NCBI GenBank assembly: GCA_963825845.1
Contig: CAWGVL010000059.1
Coordinates: 1-64,000, forward strand
Length of the DNA: 64,000 bases
Source of the DNA: DASQDN01 sp963825845
Lineage (GTDB): Bacteria > Acidobacteriota > Terriglobia > Bryobacterales > Bryobacteraceae
Reading direction: 5' to 3'
The position numbers and the translations under genes were made by a program. Positions 53,136 through 62,415 of the stretch are shown here, piece by piece. Each line of letters begins with the position of its first letter. Positions within the stretch are counted from its first letter, which is position 1. The notes under the pieces are model-generated. The model was given only the letters and a program-made list of their open reading frames with translations, ran no database searches and had not been told where the DNA came from.

Positions 53136-54053
53136 ATGCGCAGAAGGTCGTTCGTTGGCGTATTGTCCGCAGCGATGGTCGGGACGCCACAGACTCAGGA
53201 CACAGGGCGTGACGTCCCGATCCCGAATCGGCCCCGAGTTCCAGGAGCGCTCAGCTTGCGGGCCCGGAGGCGGGGCGAGCAGGCGTCAGGCAGCACAAAG
53301 ATCCGGGTCTCCGAGCGCGCGTTGCGCTGGGATGTGGCTCAGACGGCCATCATCGTGTGCGATATGTGGGACACGCATACGTGCAGCATGTCAGCGCAGC
53401 GAGTGGCTGCGATGGCCCCGCGCATGAATCAGGCAATCAACGCGGCGCGGAGCCTAGGCGTGATGATCGTCCATTCGCCAAGTGACACGATGAAATTCTA
53501 CGAGGGGACACCGTGGCGCCGGCGCATGCAGCTCGCGCCGAAGGCTCCGTCCAGTATTCCCATACTCGCTCGCTGCCCGCGCGATCCCGTGGAGGAGCGC
53601 AACTTTCCGATCGACGACTCGGACAGCGGTTGCGATGATCCGATTGTGAAGGACTGGACGGGGCAGCCGTATCCCTGGACGCGCGAGCACCCGGCGATCG
53701 ATATTGTCGGGTTTGACGGGGTCAGCGACAATGGACAGGAGATCTACAACTTTTTAAGGCAGGAAGGCATCTCGAACGTCGCCCTGATGGGCGTGCACAC
53801 GAACATCTGTATCCTGAACCGCGGCTTCGGAATCCGACAGATGACGCAGCTCGGGTTTCAGGTCGTGCTCGTCCGTGACTTGACGGATTCTATGTACGAT
53901 CCGCGCAAGCGTCCCTTCGTGAGCCATACGCGCGGGACCGAACTGGTAATCGAACATATCGAGACCAGATGGTGTCCGTCCATCGTGAGCGAAGACCTCA
54001 CCCATGTGATCGCAGGCACGGATAACCCATCAGGAGTGAGCTTGCGAGGATAG
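53136..54053 (+). CDS. Isochorismatase-fold cysteine hydrolase, secreted
   Basis: 305 residues with a Tat-like or Sec-like leader (MRRRSFVGVLSAAMVGTPQTQ). The isochorismatase-like fold is shown by TAIIVCDMWDTHTCS (catalytic Asp), LGVMIVHSPSDTMKFY, and the nucleophile region ISNVALMGVHTNICILNRGFGIRQM with Cys in NIC, followed by FQVVLVRDLTDSMYDP. Such enzymes hydrolyse amides or vinyl ethers (nicotinamide, biuret, isochorismate). Here a ~70-residue insert (residues ~125-190) of unknown role follows the second strand. Substrate not known; the family is often found in planctomycetes and acidobacteria. It converges on the DUF1080 gene. Confidence 0.85.
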   Translation: MRRRSFVGVLSAAMVGTPQTQDTGRDVPIPNRPRVPGALSLRARRRGEQASGSTKIRVSERALRWDVAQTAIIVCDMWDTHTCSMSAQRVAAMAPRMNQAINAARSLGVMIVHSPSDTMKFYEGTPWRRRMQLAPKAPSSIPILARCPRDPVEERNFPIDDSDSGCDDPIVKDWTGQPYPWTREHPAIDIVGFDGVSDNGQEIYNFLRQEGISNVALMGVHTNICILNRGFGIRQMTQLGFQVVLVRDLTDSMYDPRKRPFVSHTRGTELVIEHIETRWCPSIVSEDLTHVIAGTDNPSGVSLRG

Positions 54054-54084
54054 TGTGCGCTGAGTCTACAAGCCGCGCGCGTTC

Positions 54085-54717
54085 CTAGGGCAGCGGCTTG
54101 ATACGGACATTCTTGTAATAGACGGTGCTATTCGGATCGTGCCCTTGAAAAGCGATCGTGCCGTGTCCGATTACACGTCCTGCGCCTTCGCGCCCGCCGT
54201 TCCAGTCCGCCGGCTGGGTCCAATTTACGACCTCCTTGCCGTTCAGCTTGATCGTGACGTTTTTGTCCTGCACGATGATGTGCTCGGTGAACCACTCATT
54301 GTCTTTCGTGATGCCTTTAATCTCGTCTGCACCGATGTCTTTCACGTGATACAGGCTACCGCTCTTTATGGGATCCCGATGTGTATTGTTCACCTGAACT
54401 TCGAAGCCCTTACGCGGGAAACCGGTTTCTTGGAATTCAGTGTGGAAGTAGATGCCGCCGTTTGAGTTCGGAGCGGCCATCACGTCAACCATCAATTCGA
54501 AGTTCTTAAAGTCGTGGTTCTTGACGGGTCCATCGTAGAAAGCATGCGCGACCGGACCGTTCGCGACCATGGCGCCGTCCTTAATCGTGAATGTGGATTT
54601 GTCGCCGCCGATCTTCCAGCCAGTGAAATCCTTTCCATTGAATAGAGAGATCCATCCTCCCTGCGCAAACGCGGCGGGCGCCGCGGCTAGCAACAATAAT
54701 AGAGTTAAACGATTCAT
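54085..54717 (-). CDS. 3-keto-disaccharide hydrolase / DUF1080 concanavalin-like protein
   Basis: 210 residues with a signal peptide (MNRLTLLLLLAAAPAAFAQ). The mature start GGWISLFNGKDFTGWKIGGD, then NSNGGIYFHTEFQ, GFEVQVNN and GTIAFQGHDPNSTVYYKNVRIKPLP are the full DUF1080 pattern, a concanavalin-like jelly roll. Members have been shown to hydrolyse 3-keto-glycosides after oxidation of the sugar. That role here is inference, but the window also contains a xylose isomerase-like gene that could act on such products. No 3-dehydrogenase is adjacent. Confidence 0.88.
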   Translation of the reverse strand: MNRLTLLLLLAAAPAAFAQGGWISLFNGKDFTGWKIGGDKSTFTIKDGAMVANGPVAHAFYDGPVKNHDFKNFELMVDVMAAPNSNGGIYFHTEFQETGFPRKGFEVQVNNTHRDPIKSGSLYHVKDIGADEIKGITKDNEWFTEHIIVQDKNVTIKLNGKEVVNWTQPADWNGGREGAGRVIGHGTIAFQGHDPNSTVYYKNVRIKPLP

Positions 54718-54830
54718 CGGTCGCCTTCAGGCGATTCTATCATCCCAGTTGCCCGATGCGGATCAGACCGCTAGACTGTTACTGCCAATCTGCCATGAGA
54801 TCGCAAATATCGCGTATAAAGGGATAACGT

Positions 54831-56795
54831 ATGGCAGAGCATGAAACACAGCCATCAGCGAAGGCGCCGCGCGAGCCACAACTCCCGGACCAATCGTCCG
54901 ACCAACGTCCGTCTAGGCCGTGGCGAACCGAAGGTCTTCCCAAAGGACCCGGGAAACGGCGCCCCGTTTGGTTCGTCTTCGCCGCGTGGTTCTTGGGATA
55001 TCTGGTGTTCTTCGGGTTGCTTACTCTGCAGGATCGTCTGAATGGCCCAGAGGCCGTCTCATACACCGAGTTCAAATCGCAGGTAACAGCCAAGAACGTT
55101 GCGGAGGTGTTTTCCCGTGGTGACACTATTCAAGGAGCCCTGAAGAAGCCCGCGCCTATACCGAACCAGCAAGGCCAGACATACAAAGAGTTCACGACGG
55201 AGCGGCCAACCTTCGCGGCTGATGATCTGTTGAACGAATTAACGGGCAGCGAGGCCACCGTCCGGGCCACACCGCTGGTCCGGGAGCGCGGCATGTTGAC
55301 CAACTTGCTGATCTCTATGGCTCCGTTCCTTTTGTTGATCGGCTTTTATGTGTGGATGTTCAAACGCCAAAAAGCGATGGGCGCCGGGCTCTTCGGCGGC
55401 AACGCACGCAAGCCGGTCGATCCCGAATCCGTCCGGGTCACATTTGAGGATGTGGCCGGTATCGATGAGGTAGAAGCCGAGATAAGCGAGGTCGTCGACT
55501 TTTTGCGTAATCCCGAGAAGTACCGGAGAGTGGGAGCAAGAGCGCCGAAGGGCGTGTTGCTGACAGGCCCTCCAGGTACGGGGAAGACGCTGCTTGCGCG
55601 AGCGACCGCAGGCGAGGCCAACGTACCCTTTTTCAGCGCAAGCGCTTCTGAGTTCATCGAGATGATTGTCGGAGTGGGCGCCAGCCGCGTCCGAGAACTT
55701 TTTTCTGAAGCTCGTAAGGTTGCTCCTGCCATCATCTTCATTGATGAGATTGACACTATCGGCCGGGCGCGAGGGGGCGCGCGGGCGGTCGGTGGTCACG
55801 ATGAGCGTGAGCAGACGCTTAACCAGATCTTGACTGAGATGGACGGCTTTTCCGGTAGTGAGGGCGTGGTTGTGCTCGCGGCCACTAACCGACCAGACGT
55901 TCTTGACCCTGCCCTGCTGCGGCCGGGACGTTTCGATCGAACGATCATGGTGCATCCGCCCGACCTCAAGGGCCGAGCCGATATCTTGCGCGTGCATACA
56001 CGGCAGGTTCCTCTGGCACAGGACGTCGACCTTGAACAGGTAGCCGCTTCGACACCCGGTATGACGGGCGCCGATCTCGCAAACTTGGTTAACGAGGGCG
56101 CTCTCCTGGCGGCGAGGCGTGGACAGGATGCAGTGACGCAGCGCGACTTGACGGACGCCCTGGAGAAAGTCCAACTCGGGGCAGCCCGCAAGGTATTGAT
56201 ATCCGATGAAGAGCGACGACGGACGGCGTATCACGAAGCTGGCCATGCGTTGCTCGGAATGCTACAACCCGGAGCCGATCCAGTGCGCAAGGTCTCCATC
56301 ATTCCGCGGGGTAGAGCGTTAGGGGTCACTTTGTCCACACCAGAGTCAGACCGGTATGGATATGATGCGCATTACTTGCGTGGTCGAATCGTGGGGGCGT
56401 TGGGAGGAATGGCCGCAGAGCAGGAAGTCTTCAACGTGATCACCACGGGTGCGGAGAGCGATCTCGAGGTAGTCACTCGTATCGCACGCTCGATGGTTGG
56501 CCGCTGGGGAATGTCGGATCTCGTAGGCAAGGTGTCAGTGTTGCCATCGGACGGTGACCCACGGATGACCGGAGCTTCGGACGCCATGCTTGATGCCCTG
56601 GATCAGGAGGTACGTCGGATTACTGACGAATGTTACGCCGACGCGCTCCGATTGCTGCGCGACAACCGGGACAAACTCGACGCGATTGTCGAGCAACTCC
56701 TCATCCATGAAACTCTGGATGAGCCCGACGTCTACGCTGCTGCGGGCATCCCCCGTCCGTTGTCGCCTCCGAAACCAGTGCCCGTACTCCCGTAG
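54831..56795 (+). CDS. ftsH: ATP-dependent zinc metalloprotease FtsH
   Basis: 654 residues. Two membrane helices (VFAAWFLGYLVFFGLLTL and LISMAPFLLLIGFYVWMF) flank a periplasmic domain. The AAA+ module has Walker A GPPGTGKT, Walker B IIFIDEID, SRH NRPDVLDPALLRPGRFDR. The protease domain has HEAGH and the third zinc ligand Asp in TGAESDLEVV. The N-terminal 45 residues are Pro/Ser-rich and unusual. FtsH degrades membrane and regulatory proteins (for example LpxC, sigma-32). It may be one of two or more paralogs; the genome would tell. The ATG at 54831 follows GGGATAACGT, a weak ribosome site. Confidence 0.95.
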   Translation: MAEHETQPSAKAPREPQLPDQSSDQRPSRPWRTEGLPKGPGKRRPVWFVFAAWFLGYLVFFGLLTLQDRLNGPEAVSYTEFKSQVTAKNVAEVFSRGDTIQGALKKPAPIPNQQGQTYKEFTTERPTFAADDLLNELTGSEATVRATPLVRERGMLTNLLISMAPFLLLIGFYVWMFKRQKAMGAGLFGGNARKPVDPESVRVTFEDVAGIDEVEAEISEVVDFLRNPEKYRRVGARAPKGVLLTGPPGTGKTLLARATAGEANVPFFSASASEFIEMIVGVGASRVRELFSEARKVAPAIIFIDEIDTIGRARGGARAVGGHDEREQTLNQILTEMDGFSGSEGVVVLAATNRPDVLDPALLRPGRFDRTIMVHPPDLKGRADILRVHTRQVPLAQDVDLEQVAASTPGMTGADLANLVNEGALLAARRGQDAVTQRDLTDALEKVQLGAARKVLISDEERRRTAYHEAGHALLGMLQPGADPVRKVSIIPRGRALGVTLSTPESDRYGYDAHYLRGRIVGALGGMAAEQEVFNVITTGAESDLEVVTRIARSMVGRWGMSDLVGKVSVLPSDGDPRMTGASDAMLDALDQEVRRITDECYADALRLLRDNRDKLDAIVEQLLIHETLDEPDVYAAAGIPRPLSPPKPVPVLP

Positions 56796-57054
56796 TGTCG
56801 ATGTAGAGATCGGCGCGAAACGTTGTCTACCTGAGCCGTAGGCGGATATACTTCGGGTGGCGTCGGCCACGGGTTCGTGCTTAGCTGGCGAGATAGATTA
56901 CGATCGATGCGCCTTGCTCGGCTGCCACAACCGCGATCGGGATCAATCCCGGAAGGAACATCCCGGCTTTAACTCTGTACAGTAGTTTAGCTAAGCTGGT
57001 GGCGCGTGATAGGACGACCAGGGCTGTTCGTTCAACGCCAGAGGGGAAGGGGAT

Positions 57055-57129
57055 TGGAGCGGGAGACCGGGATCGAACCGGCAACCAACAGCTTGGAAGG
57101 CTGTGACTCTACCATTGAGTTACTCCCGC
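57055..57129 (-). tRNA. tRNA-Gly (anticodon UCC)
   Basis: On the minus strand a complete cloverleaf: acceptor GCGGGAG/CTCCCGC, D arm ACTC/GAGT, anticodon stem ACAGC/GCTGT with loop CTTCCAA (anticodon TCC at 57095-57097) and T arm GCCGG/CCGGT with TTCGATC. The CCA end is encoded (TCCA at 57055-57058, read in reverse). The ~260 bases on its 3' side to the ftsH stop hold no gene that I can see. Confidence 0.97.
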
Positions 57130-57166
57130 CCGGTAGGTACTTTTCTATTATAGATCAAGTGCCGCG

Positions 57167-57919
57167 ATGACGCCTCACGAGAGACAAGATTTAGACGAGT
57201 TTGGATACGTTTCCCTGCCCGGATTCATGACCATGTCCTTGCTAGAGCGCCTCCGGAAACGCGTCGATGCGTTGTTCGAACAGGAGGGTGAAAACGCCGG
57301 GTCCGAGTTCCGGCAGGAACCTGGATCCCGGCGTTTGGCGAACCTGGTTGCGAAAGGTGAAATCTTTCAACAAATGGTCTCGATGCCCGAGATCCTTCAG
57401 TACGTTGCCGCTGTTCTGGGTCCAGGATACAAGTTAAGCAGCCTGAACGCGCGCTCGGCCAACCCTATGTCCGACTCGCGACAACCGCTTCACGTCGATA
57501 TGGGAGCGATCGCGGATGACCAGGGCTATTGGGTGTGTAATACGGTATGGATGCTCGATGATTTCACTCCGGATAATGGAGCGCTCCGCATCGTGCCTGG
57601 ATCTCACCGTTGGAAGAGGCTGCCAGACGCGCAGCACCCCGATGAGACGCTGGTCACCGGGCAGGCCGGGACCGTCGTCGTGATGAATGCACACTGCTGG
57701 CACGGCGGAACCGCCAACCGAACCCAGCGTGAGCGCCGCGCATTGCACGCGTTCTATTGTCGAAGCGACAAACCGCAACAGCAATACCAGCGCGCATTAA
57801 TCCCCGAGCCGCTCCAGGCGACCTTTAATCCTGAGCTTCGGCGAGTTCTCGCGCTCGACGACCCCGACAACGATCGCCTCAGCTCCTCTGTAGACAAGCC
57901 AAGCGGTTTCTTGCGGTAG
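57167..57919 (+). CDS. Phytanoyl-CoA dioxygenase (PhyH) family Fe(II)/2-oxoglutarate oxygenase
   Basis: 250 residues. The iron triad can be placed: His109 and Asp111 in LHVDMG and His179 in NAHCWHGG. Next comes an Arg for 2-oxoglutarate in NRTQRERR. Other PhyH features are FGYVSLPGFM at the start and WMLDDFTPDNGALRIVPGSHRW. Such enzymes hydroxylate lipids or secondary metabolites; substrate here unknown. Its stop abuts the convergent argR stop with no bases between. Confidence 0.88.
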   Translation: MTPHERQDLDEFGYVSLPGFMTMSLLERLRKRVDALFEQEGENAGSEFRQEPGSRRLANLVAKGEIFQQMVSMPEILQYVAAVLGPGYKLSSLNARSANPMSDSRQPLHVDMGAIADDQGYWVCNTVWMLDDFTPDNGALRIVPGSHRWKRLPDAQHPDETLVTGQAGTVVVMNAHCWHGGTANRTQRERRALHAFYCRSDKPQQQYQRALIPEPLQATFNPELRRVLALDDPDNDRLSSSVDKPSGFLR

Positions 57920-58351
57920 CTATTCTTTCAAGAACGACATCAGCCGCTCCAGAAGAATTATCGCTGTGGCGGCATCCGGCGTCACTACCAAGACGGTATC
58001 GTCACCCGCAATGGTGCCGACTACCTCCGGCCATTCTTCCTGATCAAGCGAGACCGCAACCGAGCTCGCGTGCCCCGGAGCAGTCTTCAGTACGAGGATG
58101 TTCTGGGCCGAGACTGCGTGCCAGAGGAACTCACCCGCCATGTATTCGATGCCGGGTCCGACGGTCGCTTCCACCTGGCGATAGCCATCAGGGGTTTTCA
58201 CCAGACCCAACTCGCGGATGTCGCGCGACAAGGTGACCTGGGTAGTAGTAATCCCCTGCGAGGCAAGCTCCTGCGCAAGCTGATCCTGCGTGTGGATCTT
58301 CCGGTTCTTGATCAGCCTGAGGATCTGGCCTTGTCGGTAGGTCTTGTTCAC
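57920..58351 (-). CDS. argR: Arginine repressor ArgR
   Basis: 143 residues, standard size. N-terminal winged HTH: QGQILRLIKNRKIHTQDQLAQELASQGITTTQVTLSRDIRELGLVKT. C-terminal oligomerisation and arginine-binding domain: LVLKTAPGHASSVAVSLDQEEWPEVVGTIAGDDTVLVV, with the GDD arginine site. The GTG start overlaps the argH stop by 4 bases (GTGA). As the last gene of the operon it would control its own supply through the two ARG boxes upstream of argF. Confidence 0.95.
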   Translation of the reverse strand: MNKTYRQGQILRLIKNRKIHTQDQLAQELASQGITTTQVTLSRDIRELGLVKTPDGYRQVEATVGPGIEYMAGEFLWHAVSAQNILVLKTAPGHASSVAVSLDQEEWPEVVGTIAGDDTVLVVTPDAATAIILLERLMSFLKE

Positions 58352-59727
58352 CCCATGTCTTTCAACCGCGCGTCCGCGTCCGCGAGCGCCCGCTGCACTG
58401 CTTCAGGAGCGGTACCACCAGGCAAGCGCCCGTGTCTTCATGCCCTCTACCGGCGACAACAACGCTGCCATTTCCGGTGTGAATTCCGAGGCGAACTGGC
58501 TGAGAGTTTCAGCGGTCCAATCAGCTGGTCTCTTCCCCGACTGCACACTCTCGAGGACAAGCCGTCCAACAATCTTATGAGCTTGATGAAACGGGGTACC
58601 ATTGCGAGCCAGGGCTTCGGCCAGATCGGTCGCCACAACCCAGCTATCCTCGGCTGCGGCTCTGGGCGGATCCGGTCGAAGAACGACCGTTTCCGTCACG
58701 ACACGGATCATCTGTAGGCAGCCGCGTAGTTGGTCGGCCGCGTCGAACAGCGGTTCCTTGTCCTCCTGCATGTCGCGGTTGTAGGTCATCGGCAAACCCT
58801 TCATCGTGACGAATAGCGACGAAAGGCTGCCCCACACGCGTCCCGATTTACCACGGATCAACTCGAGCGAATCGGGATTCTTCTTTTGGGGCATCAGGCT
58901 CGATCCGCTTGTGACACCATCGCCGAGTTCCATCCAGCCCCACTCCTCGCCGGAGTAGAGGATCCAATCCTCGGCCAGCCTGCTGAGATGCAGCATGGTT
59001 ACGGATGCCGCATACAAAAAGTCGAGGGCCCAATCGCGATCCGCGGACACATCCATGCTGTTCGCAGTAATCGAGTCGAAGCCGAGATCCTTGGCAATCG
59101 CGTCACGATCGAACGGGAAGCCGCTCCCCGCGAGGGCGCCTGAGCCGAGCGGCATCACATTGACTCGTGAGCGCGCCTGATCGAGCCTCTCCCAATCGCG
59201 AGAGAACATCTCGAAGTAGGCGAGCAGATAGTGCGGCCATAGAACGGCTTGAGCACGCCTGAGATGTGTATAGCCCGGGATCACCGCATCTGGGTACTTT
59301 CGCGCCAGCTTCAGGACTTCTCGCAGGAAGGCGGTGAGCTCTGTTTTCACAGCATCGATCTCATCACGCAGCCAGAGACGCGCGTCGAGGGAAACCTGCT
59401 CGTTACGACTGCGGCCGGTGTGGATCTTGTCCGCAAGCCCGCCGACTTTTTCTTTAGCTTACGAATGACGACTGTGTGGACATCTTCATCAACCGCGCCT
59501 TCAAAGAACGACGGCTGCTGAGCTTTGGCGCCAATGTCATCAAAAGCTGAAACGAGCCGGCTGACCTCATTTTCGCTGAGGATGCCTACGCGGCCAAGCT
59601 CCCTGGCGAAAGCCTGCGATCCACGGATATCCGCCTGAACCAGTCTCTTATCGAAGTGCAGCGAGCCGGAAAAACGCTCGAATACCTCCGATGGGCCCGT
59701 CTCAAAACGTCCGCCCCAAAGTTTCAT
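58348..59727 (-). CDS. argH: Argininosuccinate lyase, two compensating frameshifts
   Basis: Cleaves argininosuccinate to arginine and fumarate, the last step of arginine synthesis. The protein starts MKLWGGRFETGPSEVFERFSGSL and has the fumarase/ASL signature GSSLMPQKKNPDSLELIRGK. The frame is lost near 59460: one base is missing in the run CTAAAGAAAAAG (IRKLK/EKVGGLADK), and recovered in the next frame as AVKTELTAFLREVLKLARKYPDAVIPGYTHLRRAQ. It shifts back near 58425, where an extra G in CTTGCCTGG separates KTRAL from PGGTAPEAVQRALADADARLKDMG. The total length, 1,380 bases, is a multiple of three because the two cancel. I expect a functional gene if the bases are corrected. Between argF (14-base gap) and argR. 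Confidence 0.9.
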
Positions 59728-59741
59728 TCTGTAATCACCAG

Positions 59742-60686
59742 TTAATCGAGCATCATCAGCAGCAGCGCTTTTTGCGCGTGCAGCCGGTTCTCGGCTTGAT
59801 CAAAAATAATCGAATTTTCACATTCAGTGACCGCATCGGTCACCTCCTGCCCGCGTTTCGCCGGAAGGCAATGCATAAACGCCATATGCTTTGGGCCCGC
59901 GGACATCAGCGCTTCATTCACCTGGAATGGTTCGAACACGCGCCTTCGCGCATCCGCCTCGGACTCCTGCCCCATGCTGGCCCAAACGTCCGTATATACG
60001 GCGTCAGCCGACGCGACCGCCTGATAGGGATCGTTCGTAATCATGAGCGTAGAGCCCGAACTCGCCCCGAAGGCCCGCGCCTGCTCGATGATCCTGCCGT
60101 CTGGCTCGTAGCCACTCGGACACGCAAGAGCGAAATTGATGCCTAGCCGTCCGCAGCAGAGCATAAGCGAATGCGCGACATTGTTTCCGTCGCCGACAAA
60201 CGCCACCGTTAGCCCTTGAAGTGTCGTGAACCTGTCTTTCAATGTAACGATGTCAGCGAGCGCCTGACACGGATGGTACAAATCACTCAACGCGTTGATG
60301 ACCGGAACGCGCGACCAATGGGCCAAGTCTTCGATGGTCTTTTGCTCGAAGACACGCGCGACGATTCCGTTAGTCCAGCGATCCAGGTTCCGCGCAACAT
60401 CTTTCAGCGGCTCGCGATCCCCGATTGGCCCGACACTGACCACGCAATCACCGCCGAGTTGCTTGATCGCGAGTTCAAACGTGAGCCGGGTGCGCAGCGA
60501 GGGCTTCTCAAACAGAAGGGTCAAGTATCGGTTCGCCAGCGCCTTCGTGAACCTCGCTGGCGCGTCCTTGACCTTGGCCGTCAACTCGAGAAGATAGGAG
60601 AGCTCGTCACGCGTCAGATCCAGATCAGTTCTGAGATCGCGAGTCTGGGCCTTCCACACGGGCGTGGATGAAAGTGTAGCCGGCAT
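59742..60686 (-). CDS. argF: Ornithine carbamoyltransferase
   Basis: 314 residues. Makes citrulline from ornithine and carbamoyl phosphate. Carbamoyl-phosphate motif SLRTR (Ser63 onward, in FEKPSLRTRLTFE), GDGNNVAHSLM, YTDVWASMGQE and the ornithine motif HCLPAKRG are all as expected. A strong ribosome site (AAGGGAGG on the minus strand) precedes the ATG at 60686. It is the first gene of argF-argH-argR, with two ARG boxes 21-54 bases upstream, so it is very likely repressed by arginine through ArgR. Confidence 0.95.
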   Translation of the reverse strand: MPATLSSTPVWKAQTRDLRTDLDLTRDELSYLLELTAKVKDAPARFTKALANRYLTLLFEKPSLRTRLTFELAIKQLGGDCVVSVGPIGDREPLKDVARNLDRWTNGIVARVFEQKTIEDLAHWSRVPVINALSDLYHPCQALADIVTLKDRFTTLQGLTVAFVGDGNNVAHSLMLCCGRLGINFALACPSGYEPDGRIIEQARAFGASSGSTLMITNDPYQAVASADAVYTDVWASMGQESEADARRRVFEPFQVNEALMSAGPKHMAFMHCLPAKRGQEVTDAVTECENSIIFDQAENRLHAQKALLLMMLD

Positions 60687-60706
60687 GACAAACCTCCCTT
60701 CATTGC

Positions 60707-60740
60707 TGTATTTTTATTCAGCTAAGTGAATAATTACACA
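60707..60740 (-). promoter_or_regulatory. Tandem ARG boxes upstream of argF
   Basis: Box 1 TGTATTTTTATTCA (60707-60720) differs from the consensus TGAATWWWWATTCA at one base; box 2 TGAATAATTACACA (60727-60740) differs at two. The six bases between them give the usual spacing for a pair bound by one ArgR hexamer. They lie 21-54 bases upstream of the argF ATG, over the likely promoter, and the operon itself encodes ArgR. Confidence 0.75.
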
Positions 60741-60901
60741 CCTCGATGCTCGACGCAAGTAGCCAAACGGCTCCGAAATTTCCGTTCCGCGATCAAGCTT
60801 CGCCCGGCCTGACGTCCAGATAAGTGAGGAAAACTCCTAATCGAGGAAAACGTTCATTCGCGTTAGAATCGTAGGACCGTGCCGGACCAGAAGGCTCGAA
60901 G

Positions 60902-61768
60902 ATGCGCTCGATTTTCGACACCATTTCACAATCGATGCCAACCGTGACGATCGCTGCGATCGTCGATATCCTGCTCGTCGCTTTCCTCGTTTATCAGTTC
61001 CTGATGATCGTCCGGGGACGACGCGCCGCACACATTCTTGTCGGCGTGCTGATCCTGGCGGCGATGTACGTGGCATCGGCCGCCTTTGGCCTCGATCTGA
61101 TCCGTACAATCCTGTCGAGTGTTGCCCCGTACGCTCCCTTCGCGCTTGTGGTGATGTTTCAGTCTGAAATCCGGCGGCTTCTCGCTCGCATTGGTCGGCG
61201 GCGCTGGCTGAGCATCGGCGGACGATTACAAAAACGCGAATTTGCCGAGGAGTTAGTTTTGGCGCTGCAGCAACTCTCGCACCAAAAGACTGGCGCGCTA
61301 GTCGTCATTGAGCGCGACATCGGGCTGCGAACTTTTATTGAGAGCGGCGTTTTGCTGGATGCCAGTCTGTCACGCGACTTACTGCTCACGATCTTCCGTA
61401 CTGGCAGCGCACTCCATGATGGAGCGGTAATTGTTCAAGGACAACGAATCGCGGCCGCAGCCTGTTTCCTTCCGCTCACGGTCCGGCCGGGAGTGGCAAG
61501 AAGTTTAGGAACACGTCACAGGGCAGGCATCGGCGTGACCGAAGAAACAGATTGCCTTTCCCTGGTCGTCTCAGAGGAGACCGGGCGCATCTCGGTTGCC
61601 GCGTTCGGTGAAATCGAGATGGACGTGAGCCCGGCACGGCTGGAAGAGCGGATCACCGAACACATCATCCACAAGAGGACGGCGCCGTCGTTCCGTCAGC
61701 AACTCGCCGAGCGCGAGGACGATGTCTCACTCGACAGGGAGGGCGCTCGTGACGCGACTGCTGACTGA
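60902..61768 (+). CDS. cdaA: Diadenylate cyclase CdaA (c-di-AMP synthase)
   Basis: 288 residues. Three membrane helices at the N-terminus (VDILLVAFLVYQFLMIV, HILVGVLILAAMYVASAAF, VAPYAPFALVVMFQSEI) lead to the DAC domain with the catalytic DGA (Asp173, in LHDGAVIV) and the RHR motif (GTRHRAGIG, 203 onward). It condenses two ATP into c-di-AMP, a signal for cell-wall and ion homeostasis. Downstream cdaR overlaps its end by 20 bases and glmM follows, the conserved gene order in which GlmM inhibits CdaA in other bacteria. The C-terminal ~35 residues after IIHKRTAP are charged and variable. Confidence 0.94.
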   Translation: MRSIFDTISQSMPTVTIAAIVDILLVAFLVYQFLMIVRGRRAAHILVGVLILAAMYVASAAFGLDLIRTILSSVAPYAPFALVVMFQSEIRRLLARIGRRRWLSIGGRLQKREFAEELVLALQQLSHQKTGALVVIERDIGLRTFIESGVLLDASLSRDLLLTIFRTGSALHDGAVIVQGQRIAAAACFLPLTVRPGVARSLGTRHRAGIGVTEETDCLSLVVSEETGRISVAAFGEIEMDVSPARLEERITEHIIHKRTAPSFRQQLAEREDDVSLDREGARDATAD

Positions 61769-62405
61769 GAACGCGGGATGGAAGCTGTCCGCGCTGCTCA
61801 TATCGGCCGGACTGTGGTACGCGCTCGTAGGCGAGACGGAGTTGGCGGCATCGGTTCCCGTGGCTATTCAGTTCCAGAACGTGCCTTCCGATCTCGAAGT
61901 TATGGCCGAGCCGCTTGACCGGGTGTTCCTGAGACTTCGCGGGCCGGCGACGCGCCTGAACATTGGGAACTTGACTCAGGTAACGGTTCGTCTCGATCTG
62001 GCCGATATCCATAAAGAAGGTGAGAGGACGTTCAGCCTTGGCCCTGGCAACCTGCAGTTGCCTGCGGGTGTTCATGTCGGCCAAGTTGTGCCGTCGCAAA
62101 TTCGTTTGACTTTTCAAAAGCGGTTGACGAAGGATATTCCGATTGAGGTCCGCTATTCCGGCCCCCCGCCTTCAGGGTATAGAGTCGTGAACGAGCAAGT
62201 TTCGCCATCAAAGGTTCGAGTAATCGGGCCTGAAAGCAACGTTGAGGATCTGGCATCCGCTCAGACGGATGCCATCGACCTCAGCTCTGCAGTGGGTAAC
62301 CCGGAGTTCAGGGTACCCGTTTATCTTCCGGACGCTCAAGTTCGCTTGGACGGGCCGGCAACGCTCGTTTCTGTTAAAGTTTCTTTGGAAAAAATTCCGG
62401 AATAA
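61749..62405 (+). CDS. cdaR: CdaR-like YbbR-domain regulator of CdaA
   Basis: 218 residues from the GTG at 61749. One N-terminal membrane helix (LSALLISAGLWYALVG) is followed by two or three YbbR repeats (VPVAIQFQNVPSDLEVMAEPLDRVFLRLRGPA, VGQVVPSQIRLTFQKRLTKDIPIEVRYSGPPPSGYRV), extracytoplasmic beta-domains. CdaR binds CdaA and modulates it in Firmicutes. Overlap with cdaA and the 10-base gap to glmM support one operon. Confidence 0.9.
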   Translation: MTRLLTENAGWKLSALLISAGLWYALVGETELAASVPVAIQFQNVPSDLEVMAEPLDRVFLRLRGPATRLNIGNLTQVTVRLDLADIHKEGERTFSLGPGNLQLPAGVHVGQVVPSQIRLTFQKRLTKDIPIEVRYSGPPPSGYRVVNEQVSPSKVRVIGPESNVEDLASAQTDAIDLSSAVGNPEFRVPVYLPDAQVRLDGPATLVSVKVSLEKIPE

Positions 62406-62415
62406 CACGATAACT

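Noticed and set aside
54069..54100. CAAGCCGC/GCGGCTTG inverted repeat between the convergent cysteine hydrolase and DUF1080 genes
   Set aside because: One arm lies inside the DUF1080 coding end, there is no T tract on either side, and an 8-bp match is weak evidence for a terminator.
55239..56246. Open frame antisense to ftsH
   Set aside because: Covers the highly conserved AAA+ region of FtsH; no motif of its own.
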